64,000 nucleotides of DNA from Naematelia aurantialba (Eukaryota > Basidiomycota > Tremellomycetes > Tremellales > Naemateliaceae). Under the pieces are notes generated by a model. The model saw nothing but the letters and a program-made list of their open reading frames with translations, was not told where the DNA came from and did not search any database. Shown one piece after another: positions 35,956 through 48,258 of the stretch. Within the stretch, counting starts at the first letter, position 1, and each line of letters starts with the position of its first letter. The stretch covers positions 29,960-93,959 of the forward strand of contig JAKFAO010000015.1 in the NCBI GenBank assembly GCA_021527695.1, written 5' to 3'. Made by a program: the position numbers and the translations under genes.

Positions 35956-37979
35956 ATGCCTGCCACTCGACGCTCGACGCGACATGCAGCGCAGTCACCA
36001 CCGTCACATTCATCACTCCTACCATCCTCACTGCATACCGGTGTGCCGACGACGCGAGAGCCAGAGCCCGAGTCATGGGCGTCAGCTTCGACCGCCACCC
36101 TCCCGGCACGGTATACCATCGCCCTAGCCCTGCCTGCTGATGCATCTCCTCTGCCTTTGGAATGCGCTGGCGCAGAGTACGTGCGTGGGGAAGAGGCGCT
36201 GAACGATGCGTGGAGGCGGAAGGAGGAGCACGAAGGGCGCCTTGCGGATGTACGAGTGCGGTTGAGAAGATGTGTTCGGCACGGCGGGGACCACGATATC
36301 GGCGCCTCGACACAGCCCGAAGAAACAGTCGATGAGAGTGACGATGCTGCGCGGCCTTTATGGTATACAGCTGGTCTGGTCTACGCCTGTACCTGTTAGT
36401 CAATGCCGCATACCTCAAACGTCGAAGACCATGTAGCTCACCGAGTGTCCACAGGTCAGCTCGTCCGGATTTCTCGGGTTTACTCTCCCGCTTTTCCTCC
36501 ACCCACCCTCGATGTTCTGCAACCTCTCTCGCCTCTCACTTCAAGGGCCACTGTGCCCTTGGTGCACGACGACCTGCCTGACTGGTCGACAGACCTGGGT
36601 GCAGACCTGGACGCCGTTCAGGACGAGCTTGAGGAGTTCGTTACTTGCTGGAAAGGAGCAGATTACTCTGGCTGGGGCGCACAAGGATCATGCGAGGACC
36701 TGGAACTGGGAATCATGCCGATGCCCACCACTGGCGCAAACACTGAAAAATCAGCCGACAGGAGGCGGATCCACAAAGGAAAATTCAGAGCTACCGACCA
36801 CGAAGACGGCGACACTCCAGATGCACTTGCTGCTGGAGAAAACGATGTCGGGGCGGAGTCATGGAAGGCTCGAAGAGAGCGTTGGCGGAAACTTATCAAT
36901 TCGGATACAAGCTATGGAAAGATCTGGACTATACTCCCTCGTGTATGTATGCTCTGTCGAGTCCGTTCCGTTCCCCGGCGCTTCCTGGCGTAACGTCGAA
37001 CACCTCGCGTGTCCGCTGACAGAACTAGCCACATCGTCTAGACTCGCCTCCTCCCAGACGGCAAAAGCCCCCTGCGCCTACTCCCCCTCCACCGCCAGAC
37101 TACGTTCTCCCTCGTTTCCTCTCACCAGCATCCTCTGCCAGGGCTGTAGTGCACCCGTATCACCCCAACCTGCCGAATTATATCCGGTGCAATCCTGCCG
37201 CCCGCGTCTACTGGCTTATACCGTTACATGGACCTGTCCTGATCCCATCCCTCCAGCCCGTCACCACGCACGACACCGAACAAGTCAAAGAGGCGAAACA
37301 CTCGAGGCGGGAAATCCCGGCACCATCTATTGGCCGACTCGCCGATACGTTGCCCACACCGGCAATCACCAAGACCCGCCCAGCGCCTCTAGTATGGACG
37401 GCGGCGTCGCTGCGATACCTCTGGCAAGCATTTCTCGAGCCGCTTGTCTCACACTCCCCGGCGAGCCCCTTCGGCCGCCTTGCCGTGAGACTATCCGGCC
37501 CCAAACCAGATCCATTCATCGCGCTATTGCCGCCACCTCGACTGGACCAACACGTTCATGTACCCCCGGGCCATGCTTCACGGGGTCAAGATATCGACGG
37601 AGCAGATGAGGGTGCAGAGTCCCGTCCGGAAAGAGTAGAAGCGGGCGACCATCTTCGGATCTACGTGGATGCCAGGAGAGCGCTGGCTTTGCGCACCTGG
37701 CTACATGGTATCGAGGTTGATCTGGGCGCTGTCCACGCATCGAAGTCGGACAAGGCGGACAAGGCGGATCCGGTATTTGCATCCAAAGGAGGGGGAGCCG
37801 GCCTGCCAAACCAAGAGGGAGCAGCTTCCGACATGGCAACCCATGGAGGGGGAACTGGCCTGCCAGACCAAGGGGGCAGTAGCAGAAATCTAGTGGAGAA
37901 AGACGAGATCTGGCGCCCATTTCACAAAGTCAGGCTATGCCTCGTTGGCGAGAGAGGCGAGGTTCTTGTCGTTGCTTGA
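35956..37979 (+). CDS. Hypothetical protein with Pro-rich segment
   Basis: Family not recognised. A four-exon model is plausible: 35956 to about 36396, about 36455-36939 (donor GTATGT), and from about 37028 (acceptor after aactag) to the stop at 37977-37979. Readable blocks are YTIALALPADASPLPLECAG, RPLWYTAGLVYAC, QLVRISRVYSPAFPPPTLDV, ESWKARRERWRKLIN, KPPAPTPPPPPDYVLPRFL, CNPAARVYWLIPLHGP, VWTAASLRYLWQAFLEPLV and the C-terminus VRLCLVGERGEVLVVA. There is an imperfect internal repeat GLPNQEG/GLPDQGG in the tail. Consistent coding character across exons and clean splice joins argue that it is real. No membrane segment or known catalytic motif seen. Start codon is tentative (an alternative ATG is at 35942). 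Confidence 0.6.
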
Positions 37980-38554
37980 TACCCTGCACGTTGCATACCG
38001 TTCTTGGTGTCTTCCCCACGCTTCACGGGCTGTCATCTTGCCTAGCCTGCATGAGTCTTACAGATTTGATTACCAACAGTCAACAGTCAACAGTCAACAG
38101 TCAACGGTCAACAGTACAGTCAACAGTCAACAGTCAACAGTCGATCAACAGCCATTCTCGCTTGACAAGCTTGTCGCAGACACGTATAGCTCTTGCCTAG
38201 ATGCATCACCCGCTGCAGACCCTTTCACGCGGGCCTTCTGACAAATGGCAACTGGAAACGCACAAGTACAAAGGGCATCGACGTAGACCATGAATAGAAA
38301 CGGTTACATAGATGCGGTATCGATGCTGATGGGTACAGAGCACGATGGGGTACAACGGAGCGCGGGCTCATGAATCATGCTGATGCAGCGGAAAATGCAG
38401 ATAGTACCGGCTCCCAGGGGACGATAGGACCCTGGTCCCAGAAAGTGCACGGGAAGGGAGTGCCTGGATCCTGGGACCGGCCACAGAGACACGGCAGGGA
38501 GAGGTCAAGCGGGCAAGGTGGTGATGGTGATGTTCCCTGCGATGGCGCAGTAGC
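37980..38554. other. Intergenic between convergent genes
   Basis: 575 bp between the hypothetical gene and RAD6, which converge. Holds the CAACAGT repeat; otherwise nothing recognised. Confidence 0.5.
38074..38151. repeat. (CAACAGT)n seven-base tandem repeat
   Basis: About ten copies of CAACAGT, two of them variant, in the 3' intergenic space of the hypothetical gene. Confidence 0.95.
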
Positions 38555-39709
38555 TTAAGCTGGGATGGCAGCGCCTGCTCCTGATGATCCCGGTGTCTCT
38601 TCCTCCAATTCCAGCTCTTCTGGCTTATCGATCCAAGACCACTCGACGGTTTGCTACGCTCGTTCGTCAGCTGTGAACCGAGGAAATGCAAAAACGGATA
38701 GCTGACCTTGACTTTGCGTTCGTACTCCTTTGCATTCTCCTTGAACAGCTGAGCGGCTTCGACGTTTGCCGGGCTGCGAAGCGTCAGCGCATGACTTGCG
38801 GTCCCTGTATCACCGAAGCAACGACACCGGTCACCCGCGGGCGAAGATCACAGGTGGACATTGGCTGTCGTTCAAGAAGTTCTCGAAAGCCTTCGACACC
38901 TATCTAAAAACACTATCCGGGCCATCTTTCTCGCTGCTTCCTTCACTCGCTCGAACAGTGCCCAGCTCGTTGTCCAACCGTTCGATGACTCACCTGCTAG
39001 GATTCGGATCATTCAGCAGACTCTGCACACTCGTCAAAACCGCCGCGACATCGTAGGTCGGGCTCCAGCGATTCTGCAGAATATCCAAGCACAGCTCGCC
39101 GTTGTTGTAGATGTTGGGATGGAACATCTTGGAAACGAAGCGGACGGTGGGCGGTTTGTTCGGGTAGGCATCGGTGAATGTCAGGGTGAGGCGGAACGAG
39201 CCGTCCTCGAATGGCGTGTCCGCTGAGAAGGGTCAGCTGCGCACGAAGCGGGAGCTAGAGAACGAAGGGAGGTCACGCGAGCGTAGGGATCAGTGTCGTG
39301 ATATGTAGGTCGCGAAGAGTCATGTGGCTCTGCCGAGAAGAGAAGTGGTGTGCAGCTAAATGGGGTTTGCAGTGGGCTACGGGATACTGTAACGCTTTCT
39401 GTGGAATGGCAGATTGGTAGGCCCAGTGACACCTCGTCTGACTCAGGAACAGGGGCACCAGACGATCCTTATGTCTCCCTCGACGCCCGACGGGAGGCTC
39501 AAGACGACGACAAAGTCACTTACGAGGCCCAAAGATGACGGCGTTCCAGATCATGATGTTGTCCGGATTCGGGCTGCCCGAGATCCCAATTGGGGGGTCA
39601 GATGCGAGCCGCTTAAAGTCGCGGATAAGTCTTCTCTTCGCCGCTGTAGACTACTGCTGTCAGCGCTTGCCAAGCTGCTTCGTCCGACGCTACACAATGG
39701 ACATACCAT
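38555..39709 (-). CDS. RAD6: Ubiquitin-conjugating enzyme E2 Rad6/Ubc2
   Basis: E2 enzyme for histone H2B and PCNA ubiquitination and N-end rule degradation. The first coding exon is the ATG alone (39707-39709) followed by GTATGT; after a 56-nt intron (39651-39706) exon 2 gives [20 protein letters not shown], the invariant Rad6 N-terminus. Later blocks are [40 protein letters not shown] with the catalytic Cys and HPN motif, [20 protein letters not shown] and KEYERKVK. After the UBC fold it keeps [15 protein letters not shown] and adds a Gly/Ala/Pro-rich end ([11 protein letters not shown], stop 38555-38557). The acidic tail is reminiscent of yeast Rad6 but shorter. At least five introns. Strong identification. 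Confidence 0.97.
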
Positions 39710-40974
39710 GACGGGTTCCGACGACTAGGCAGTTAGACGATTAGAGTGCAAAAGGGGGTAGGAAGGCAATCCAAGGCAGTAAGAGACGGACCCGCGCGAT
39801 TCGGTGGAGAAAGGAGTGTATTGCGCTGTCTAGGGCGGATGGAGCACAGTGTCAAGGGCGGTTACCTGGGCTGGTGGGACAAGTCCGAGCGTCAATGTGA
39901 TTAGTGTCGAGTGCGCTGGCTGGCTACAGAGTCTACGAGTGCGAACAATACAGGCTGACAAATAAAAAAACGAGGGAGCGAGCACAGAGAGAGAGAGAAA
40001 ACAGCGGGGCTAATGATGGAAGCGGCGGTGGCGGAAGCAATTTCTAGAAGATGGCGCTCCAATATTGTCCCTTCAGCCATCTGGGGCTAGCCAACATTAG
40101 GGGGGAGGATATTCACAACGGGGCGCTATACCATCTCTTTTCAAGATCAGGGTGCATACTTGTCAGCTCTCAGATATCGATGAAGCACCCCAGATCATGA
40201 TGCCGGCCTGCTCGACCTCATCTCACGCTTTCCAAGCCAAGTCGTCTGTGGCGCATTGGGCGCTCGCCTTTCTTTTTTTATTTATCCAGACGTTAGCTTC
40301 TGTCTGACGACCTACATGATTGTCCTAATTGTGGGGATCTACCGCTCCTGTTAGACCTCCTGTGACCAACAGCGCGGCGCCAGCTACCGAGGGCAAGGCG
40401 ACTACCCTCTCTCACAAATTCACCGCAATTACCAACTCCCAAGAGAACGGGCTACGATGACAGGATACATAGCAGCACGCGAGCACTAATGAGCAGCAAA
40501 GCAGCATGTAAAGTCTGCCTGGTTCACATGCACGTGAGGATAGGGGAGCCTCGGTGAAATTAGGCATGCAAGCTCATTATGCACCTAATCAGATTTGCAA
40601 GGCCCGCGCAGGCACGCGCCTGCCGTTTCCGACCTTTTCAGAGCCGTGAACCTCTTTCAGTCAAGCTTTCAGGCGGACCATGGATGGTGGTCTTGCATAC
40701 ACAAACCGCTGGGCGCAGTGACAACCTGCTCTTCCCCCCTCGTTGTGACTGTTTGACCCTGCTGATCATACTGCTCGCACTCGTCGAAGCGGTGGTCGTT
40801 GAGAGGCAGAGACAAGACGCGTCTTAGGCGTCGAAAGGGGGCCCGTGCTGCGCTGTGTAGCCTCTCCCAGCACCTCACAGGTCCGTACAAGTCGAGTCTA
40901 TCGTTTTGGTGATTTACCTGTGTTGATCGTCGTTCAGCATTTCAGAGCCGTCCGCGCAAAGCAGGAGCAGGAAG
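39710..40974. promoter_or_regulatory. Long divergent intergenic region (RAD6 / ZRG17)
   Basis: 1265 bp between divergent start codons. I see no conserved ORF. Short GA-rich tract at about 39985-40000. Frames such as 40579-40827 have no recognisable feature. Confidence 0.45.
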
Positions 40975-43629
40975 ATGGACCTGGATGCACACCACGACGA
41001 GATGCCCTCTCCTTCCCTGTCGCCTTCGCCTCCGCAAACCCGCTCGAGACGGTCCAGCCTCGCGTCGCCGCAACTCAGCACGCCCAACCCAGCAATCCCC
41101 AATATTTTCCCCCCGTCGTCCATTCAGGCCACGAAGCAGCCTCAAGACGTCTTCTCGCCTGCGCCCCCCAACGCGCTCCTGGCTCCCATTCACGCGACTG
41201 ATCCCTCCGCTGTCCCCGCGCACCGAACCTCGTCAACCGCCTCTCGCGCACGCAGTATCCCACCACCCCCGGTACGGCGGACCACATTCGGCTCGACGCG
41301 CGCGCCTCCGCCACCGCCCATCCTCGTCCGCAGGCCGACAGAACTTGGCAGCAACCGAGTCACGGATGTCGAGGTTCCCCTCCGTCCGTCTTCAGGCGCC
41401 AGCCCCCGATCAGGCCGGGGGCTGAACATCTCTGGTATCCCACGGAGCCCAGGCACAGTTGAATGCGAGTCGCTTGACCGTCTACCTGAGCTCGCGCCGA
41501 CTCCCTCGCCGAGACGAACGACTTTCCGCACAGCAACGGCACCGAGCCCCGCTTGGGCCCCATTTGACGCTGGGCCACTGTCGCCTCCACGATTTGGCGC
41601 TTCCACACTGGAAGTGCCACTCCACTCACCGTCTGCTCAACATGTGCATCGCTTTGACCCCACACCGCAGCATGGTCTTCATGCCCGCAATCTCTCGCTC
41701 TACTTTCCTCAGCCCGGACAGGCTCCTGCGCGTTCAGCACCGGGCACACCAATGGTACAAAGTCCCGAGCATATGCCGGAAGTGCTCGTCCCCCCATCTC
41801 AGAGGGGGGTGTTTGGTGGCGGGGACAACTGGAGCTTTGGGACATCCCGCAAAGACATGATAGACCCGCCGCCGTCTGATGAAGTCAAGCGCAGCAAACG
41901 TAGAGGACACCACGTGCGTGAAGACCCTTTCACTTTTGCAAGACATTCTCTGTCCTCATTCGTTTTCTTTCTCTGTCAATTACGTCCATGCTTATTGCTT
42001 TCAGCATAAACACTCTCTCTCGCACAATTTCTTCTCTTTTCTCGATCCGACCGAAACGAATCCCCAGCTGGCCGCTCCGATTCAACCGCCCCCTTCGCCA
42101 TCTCCAGTATCGGATGTCCCTCTTCCCGTACCCATGCCACTCACATCTGTCGCCAGCAACTCGCTTTCGCTCCTGCCCAGACCCAAGTCGGATCCGCAGA
42201 TCCAGTTCCTCTCGTCTTTCGCCCTGCTGGAATTCTTGATCGGGGCGGGACTATGGGTCGAGGGGCAGATGTCCGGGTGGCGGTGTCTCGCTGGTGTAGG
42301 CTACCTCGTCGTCTTTGACGCCCTGGGCGTTGGCATCGAGGTCGTTGCTCAGCGCGGAGACGCTGCAGGTAGTCTCAGGAGAGCATACGGGTATGTTCGC
42401 GTTTCGCATCGTTTTCATGTCAAGCCATGCTGATATGAGCCTAGCACATCCCGCTTACTCGCACTTTTGTACTTTGCTCAATGCCTCTTCCTCGCCTTCT
42501 CTGCAGTGTACATTGCCAAAGAATCTATAGAGCAGGTCGTTCTTGGCTCACATGCGCATGGCGAAGCGGGTGCCGGTGCACATTCACATGGCGGTGCAGA
42601 GCTTGACGGCGATGAGCGGTGAGTGCTAGCCCGAGTCAGGGGATGATGAGCTGATGGTTGCTTGTGCGTAGCCCGTTCCCGGTCTTGCTTCTTTTCCTTG
42701 CGGGGTTGGCATCTCTGTTTTCCGGAACGTTCATGCCCAACCATGCGAAACTTGTGGATGGTGAGTCCGTTGCAACGAGAGGTCGGATTTGTAGCTGACA
42801 GGCTCAGCTGTCGGGCCGCTCTTCCTCCCGTCTCGTTGGACGTCGCTCGCCGCTGCAAGAGCAGTACCCTTCTTGTCCAATCCATTCACCATAGGCGTGA
42901 CTGGAGCAAGCTTTGGTGTGATGCTGGGCTCACTAGTCGTCCCACCGTGAGTACCTGTGCCTGGACTCGAGGCTTCATGTCCGGGAGACTTGACCAGTAG
43001 GGCTAACATAGTAAAGGGACTCTCTCCACAGCCTCGACTCTGCCCTGTCTCTAGGCCTGACACTCTTGACGGTCGCGCTGTCGTACCCCCCTGTCAAAGC
43101 GTTTGGGCTCGTTCTTCTCCAGACCGCGCCTGGTACCTCCCAGTCCCAAATGGCGACGCTACAACGCTCTCTAAAGGAGATTCGCGGGGACCGCCGAGTG
43201 CTCGGTGTTGGCAGACTCAGATGTTGGGCCATTACACATGGGCACCTAGAGCCGGATAGCTATTCGGCTCCTCCCACTCCGAGCTCGATGCCTGGCTCGC
43301 CCGCGTCGCCTTCTCCGCCTAGTTTCCCTCGAAAGTTTTCGCCACCGAGCCCTGCAGCGCTGCACGATGCCTTCCGCCACGGCCAGGCGGCCTATTCAGC
43401 CCCATCCTCGCGCTCTCGGGACACTCGGCAGGGCGATGTGCCTCTGGTAGTGACGCTCGAGGTGCATGTCAGTGAGGATCTGTCTGACAGGGAGGTGCTG
43501 GATGTGACGAGGTATGTATGGAGCAAGGTCAGCACTGCGGTGAGAGTCAAAGGACGTGCTACTGGGACGACGGAGGGTGAAGTGACGGTGGCTGTGAAGC
43601 GGGGATGGGTGGGTATGGACGTGGATTAG
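40975..43629 (+). CDS. ZRG17: Zrg17-type CDF zinc transporter
   Basis: Cation diffusion facilitator subunit that, with Msc2, moves zinc into the ER/early secretory pathway in yeast. The N-terminal third is a long Ser/Pro-rich disordered cytosolic segment (40975 to about 41920). After an intron comes KHSLSHNFFSFLDPTETNP (about 42010), which I associate with fungal Zrg17. Six predicted membrane helices follow: FALLEFLIGAGLWVEG, LAGVGYLVVFDALGVGIEV, LLYFAQCLFLAFSAVYIAKE, VLLLFLAGLASLFSGTFM, FTIGVTGASFGVMLGSLVV, and LTLLTVALSYPPVKAFGLVL. A His-rich loop (SHAHGEAGAGAHSHGG, about 42547-42595) lies between helices 3 and 4, as in zinc CDFs. The C-terminal cytosolic domain (VTLEVHVSEDLSDREVLDVT) matches the CDF dimerisation domain. 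Stop 43627-43629. Confidence 0.85.
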
Positions 43630-44398
43630 TGCATACAAGAGTTGTGGTGCAGCGTTAGAGCTGTTGTGTATCAGATCATATCCTGTAGCATGTAACAACA
43701 CTGTTGTCTCGCTGTTGACGTTGTCGCCACTCGCCACCGAAAACTAGGCGGTGCCTGGCATGTTACAGTGACGAACGTGCGTTGCCAAGTCGAGTCTTTG
43801 CTCGTGTGATGCTTGCTTTTTTTTATTTTTGGGTGGTGAGAAGTAGGATGAGCATGCAACGTTTTTGTGTCGTTGGCTGCGAGAGCAGCGGTCCAACAGA
43901 TAGTTCAGTGGTGTCTCGTAGACTTCCACGGCAAGGCAGCGCAGCGTATCAAGATAGAGCGGGGGGCCAGTGCACCAGCCATCACGGGCCAGCAACGACG
44001 AGGCAAAACAGGTCGCGCGACCGTCCCTTTGTTCCTCATTGCCGTCTCTCGAGTCGTTCCCTTCCGATACCTATCGACGTCTGCATCCCGTCGGGCGCGC
44101 TGTCGCCGCCGTCATCCCTCGTGCTCTTGCAGTGGTGAGCTAGTCGGTAGGTCGGTAGAACCAGGCGACGTCGCCCGTCACCCACTCGCTTGGCAGCGAC
44201 ACACGCACATAGGCAAAGGGGGGAAGCGAACCGCAAAACGGGGACGCAGAGACAGACGAGGACGCACGTTCGAAAGTGTTTTGGGCGGTCTCGTGCGCTC
44301 TCGAATCGACGCTGCACGCTCACACGAGCGACACACGAGCACGTACCCGCCTGCGATTGGACGAGACGGCGCGTGCGCCGAGTCTCACCGCGCTATCC
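43630..44398. promoter_or_regulatory. Upstream region of the bHLH gene
   Basis: 769 bp between ZRG17 and the bHLH start codon, both on the plus strand, so it should hold the bHLH promoter and 5' UTR. No certain motif or gene seen. Confidence 0.4.
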
Positions 44399-46753
44399 AT
44401 GGACGTCGCTGCTGCATTTACGTCTCCGACCTATCCTCGGTCTCCAGCGTTTCCTGTGTCCTCTACTCCCACCACCACAACCACAACCACGTCCACTTGT
44501 CCATCCTCGTCCACCTTTGCTCCAGATCCCTGCTCGGCATCTACTGTGGCCTGTGCGCCGTCGTCCCGAACGCTGTCGCCATCACCCTCGTCGTCGTCGC
44601 TCTTGTCGCCATATCCTGCAGCAGCGGCCCCTGGCACGACGCAGTACGATCCCACCATGCCCCCGCCGATGTCGGTCGCGCCCAACCGGAAACGCAAGAT
44701 CGCGCCGCTCGCAGCTGCTGCACGGGACGAGTCGTCCCCTTCCGCCTCGGCATCGACGTCCGCCTCGCCCGTGTCGGATGATCCTGATCCAGAGTATGCG
44801 CCGCGCCCGTCCTTGCGCGCTAGCAAGCGAGTTTCCGGAGTTGGCCCAGGTATGGCACCGGCCGCGGGCACCGGTACAGGAGGCGGGAGTGGGAGAGTAC
44901 CTGGTGCTGGAGCCGCTGCGAGTGCCGGAGGAGGGGAACGTGGCGGTGGGAGAGGCGCGGCCGGGTATGGTGGCGGCGACAACAGAGGAGGAGCAGGAGG
45001 AAAGGGAGGCGGCGGAGGTGGCGGAGGCGGAGTAGGAGGAGGACGCGCGCTCTCCCGAGAGCAACTACGGAAAGCCAACCACAGCCTCATCGAGCGGCGG
45101 AGGCGGGAAAAGATCAACGCGGCGCTGGGCGAGCTGAGGGAGATGGTTCCGGCGCTCAGTGCCGAGGGGGACGGTGCCAAGGGCGGCGAGTTCAAGCTCG
45201 AGGTGGGTGTCTTGGTTCCCGGTCTCTCTCGACTCCTGGACGCCCTTTGTTTCCTGCGGCGCTTGTTTCTTGGTCGCGCTAGACTCCGGATCTGTCATTC
45301 GTCCCCTCTGCCGCGCGCTTGGTTTCCTGGGCCACCTTGAGCACTCTGCCGCTTGAACTATTTTTCTGCCACTTTCAGTGCTCTGCCACGTCGGCCGCTC
45401 TGCCACCGAATGGCTGCGACTCTCCTCCCGTCCGAGGAATTTCCCCCGCTGACGGAACAGGTGCTGGAACGGACCGTCGAGCACATGCGCGAACTCAAGG
45501 CACACATTGTTCAGCTGGAGAAACGGCTCGAGCACCTCTCTCTCCCAGTGTCGGCGGACGGTAGGGCCCGCCATGCTCCCAAGGCCAAGCACGAGCCAAG
45601 GAGGGATGACAAGCCTGTGGCGGTAGCGGCCGAGGGGCAGGGCTCGCCTCGAAAGGCATCATCTTCTCCGCCAACACCGTCGATGTCGCCTGTCGATCCG
45701 GATGAGACCGAGTCGGAAGCTGGCGTGCCACTTGGTTCGTTGGCGTCGCGCGGCACTCGGCCGGCAACGTATAGCCAGCATGAAAACTATCGTCACGGCG
45801 GTAGGCAGGATCACTTCAATCCGAGTCAGAGCGGTCTCCACGACTACACCTACAACGGAAACAGCGGCAACAACGGCCACAGTGGCAACAGCGGCAACAA
45901 CGGGCACGACCCACACGAGAGAGATCCCCGGCGCGACGCGCACAGCATGGCCGCCACGTCTTCCGGCTCGCGCGCCACCACCGCTTCCGTCTCTCCGAGT
46001 CAGCCGACCATTGCATCGCTGCTCGCCTCTGCCCGCGCTCCACCACACGTTCCCTCGACCCGCCCCGCCCCCTCCGCGCAGGCCAACAACCCAAACCTCT
46101 ACCTCCCTTTCCCGACCCCGTCGCCGACATCGCCGTTCCTGTCCTACCCCTCTGGCTCGGGGTCGAGCTCCAACTCCAACTCTGTGCCTGAACCCTCTCC
46201 GTTCCTCGCGCCCTTGCAAAACATGGCGCTTTTTGGCGGGGCATTGTCTCTCGATACCGTCGTCGAGCAACCCACGTCTCTCGCCCCCTCGTCCACCTCC
46301 ACATCGACCTCCGCGTCAAACACTACCACATCCTTCCCCTCCAGACCCGTCTCCTCCTCCAGCTTGAACGCTACCCACCCACTTGCAGGATCCGGAAAGG
46401 GGGGAGGAAATTCCTCGAAATCGTCGTCGCCTCCCAACCACCTGGCCCCGCCCAACCTCAAAGACATGCCGACGGAAGAAGCAGCCAACATCCTCCTGGC
46501 ATTCTCGAGCCCCGAAACCCTCCGCCCCGCACCGTCGCCACTCGTCGACCCGAGGCGCAGAGGCACGTTTGAAGGCGAGGAATTCAGCTTGGATGGCGGA
46601 GTGGCCGGCGTGCAGGATAAGCAGAAGGGCGTGGGCAGGGCGGCGACGGGGCTGGGTGTGGGCATGGGCATGGGCGTGGGGTTCGCGCCCGGGAACGGGG
46701 TGAACGCTGTGGGCATGGTCGGGAAGACGGCGAGAGATATCTTGAGGATGTAG
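44399..46753 (+). CDS. Basic helix-loop-helix transcription factor
   Basis: Nuclear DNA-binding protein expected to recognise E-box type sites. Two exons: 44399-45202 and 45461-46753, 698 residues in total. The basic region and helix 1 are NHSLIERRRREKINAALGEL (about 45076-45135), with the H/E/R pattern of E-box contacts. A 258-nt intron splits the loop; helix 2 is VLERTVEHMRELKAHIVQLE (45461-45520), running into a short leucine-zipper-like continuation. The rest is disordered: Ser/Thr-rich N-terminus, a Gly-rich linker just before the bHLH, and a Ser/Pro/Asn-rich C-terminus ending TARDILRM. The domain resembles fungal bHLH regulators of lipid, phosphate or nitrogen genes, but I cannot name the ortholog. 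Confidence 0.88.
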
Positions 46754-47254
46754 TTTGTTGAGCTGTGTTTCACTGGCTTGCACGACTGGGTGGTGGCCAG
46801 ATTACTACGACGCTGTGGAGGGGGGTGTCAGACAATGGCATGCATGCCCAGCACTACTGTTTGCACAGTGGTGCGCGCGGACCTCGTCGCGCAGCCACTC
46901 GAATTACTGCGAGAGTGTCCCTGGGAAACGTCGGCGTTATCTGCTAGGTGATCTGCTAGGTGAAGATCGAAGGCTGTCGGCACGCCACATGCGTTAGTGG
47001 CAAATGCAGATTAGATACGTTAGTGCGGAGAACGGCGGGTATTGAGGAAGACGGCTATCCCAGGTTTGGACGTAATGCTGCGAGACAGGCGAGACTCTTT
47101 CGCTGCATCAATCAAGACTGAAGGCTAGGTGACGGCCAGAAGGCCGAAGCAAGCAAAGTTTCTCTGGGATTGCAGCAACGACGCGACGAGCCGAAACAGT
47201 CAGAGTGAGATGAACCTCATTGGTCGCATATCTCTTCTTAACATGCATGCGATT
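46754..47254. other. Intergenic between convergent genes
   Basis: 501 bp between the bHLH gene and ERG2, which converge. A short direct repeat GATCTGCTAGGT occurs at about 46945-46965. No gene seen. Confidence 0.45.
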
Positions 47255-48258
47255 CTATATCTTCCCCTTGAGCAGATTTGATATCATCTCGCGCGCCGTG
47301 ATGCGGATCGTGTTATACAGCGTCGGCCAGTCGAGTGTAGAGAAGAAGGTATCCGCAAAGCCGAACGGCAGCATGAGCGGAATCCAGCCTGAGCTCATCA
47401 GTGCTTTCCCACTTCCGCATGACAAGTATCTCACCGCGAGCGTACTCGAGCGCCCAGCTCTCGGGACCCATGGCGTACTGCTTGACGGTGCCTCGGGGGA
47501 GGTAATGCACGTCCCCAGGGTTGTAGATCTCTCGGGTGAGCGCGCCAGCCGCAAACGCCGTCTGTTGGCCAGTGAGAATGTGGAAGTAGTCGTCGGCCGT
47601 GTGCCGGCCGGTATGGCCCTCTGTCCCAACGGCTGTGCCGAAGATGATCAAGTACCTGGAGGGTAAATTAGTGCCGTCGCGGTTGTGTATCACTTGAGGA
47701 AGAAGAAGCAGAAGGATGAATATATGAAAGGACAGATGGTTAGGCCTCCTCATATGACGAGGGGAGGGGAAATCAGACTCACTCGGTGATACTGGCGTGA
47801 ATGATGAACATGCTCCCCATGGCGCCTCCAGCGTTATTCAGGACCCATTCTCGGGGGTTCTGGAAATCGGTCGCAAAGCTCGCATCTGGATGTTGCTCAA
47901 CCAGCTGTGATAGCAGAGTAGAGATGATCAGGGACGCGTTGGCGGACCCTGACACATCGGACGATGCTGCCAACGCGAGTGAGGTTTTGACAGACTCGTG
48001 TAATGACGCCGGCGTGAGGATGTAGAATCGGTCCTACATGGATCAGCTCGCAATCAACATCAGCCACATAGGCTCCCTAGCCAACCCGCAAATCTACCTG
48101 TAAAGAGGGACGAGGGGCGCAGAGAACGGACCCACGTTAATGGTATTCAGCCAGGCGCATAGTGCTACCAAACTGGCGAGAGCAATAGCGATGATGCCAC
48201 GCTTGGACGAGGAGCCCTCGTGGCCCTTGCCAGCCTTTGGTATGACAGACGAGGCCAT
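47255..48258 (-). CDS. ERG2: C-8 sterol isomerase Erg2
   Basis: Endoplasmic reticulum enzyme that shifts the C8 double bond of fecosterol to C7 in ergosterol synthesis, and homolog of the animal sigma-1 receptor. The start at 48258 gives [20 protein letters not shown], then a membrane anchor ([18 protein letters not shown]). Further exons carry [20 protein letters not shown] (about 47860-47810), [20 protein letters not shown] with [10 protein letters not shown] (about 47655-47580), [20 protein letters not shown] and [20 protein letters not shown], ending SNLLKGKI (stop 47255-47257). The family's acidic and His residues in the cupin-like core ([12 protein letters not shown]) are present. About five introns. 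Length and domain order are normal for fungal Erg2. Target of morpholine-type inhibitors in other fungi. Confidence 0.97.
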
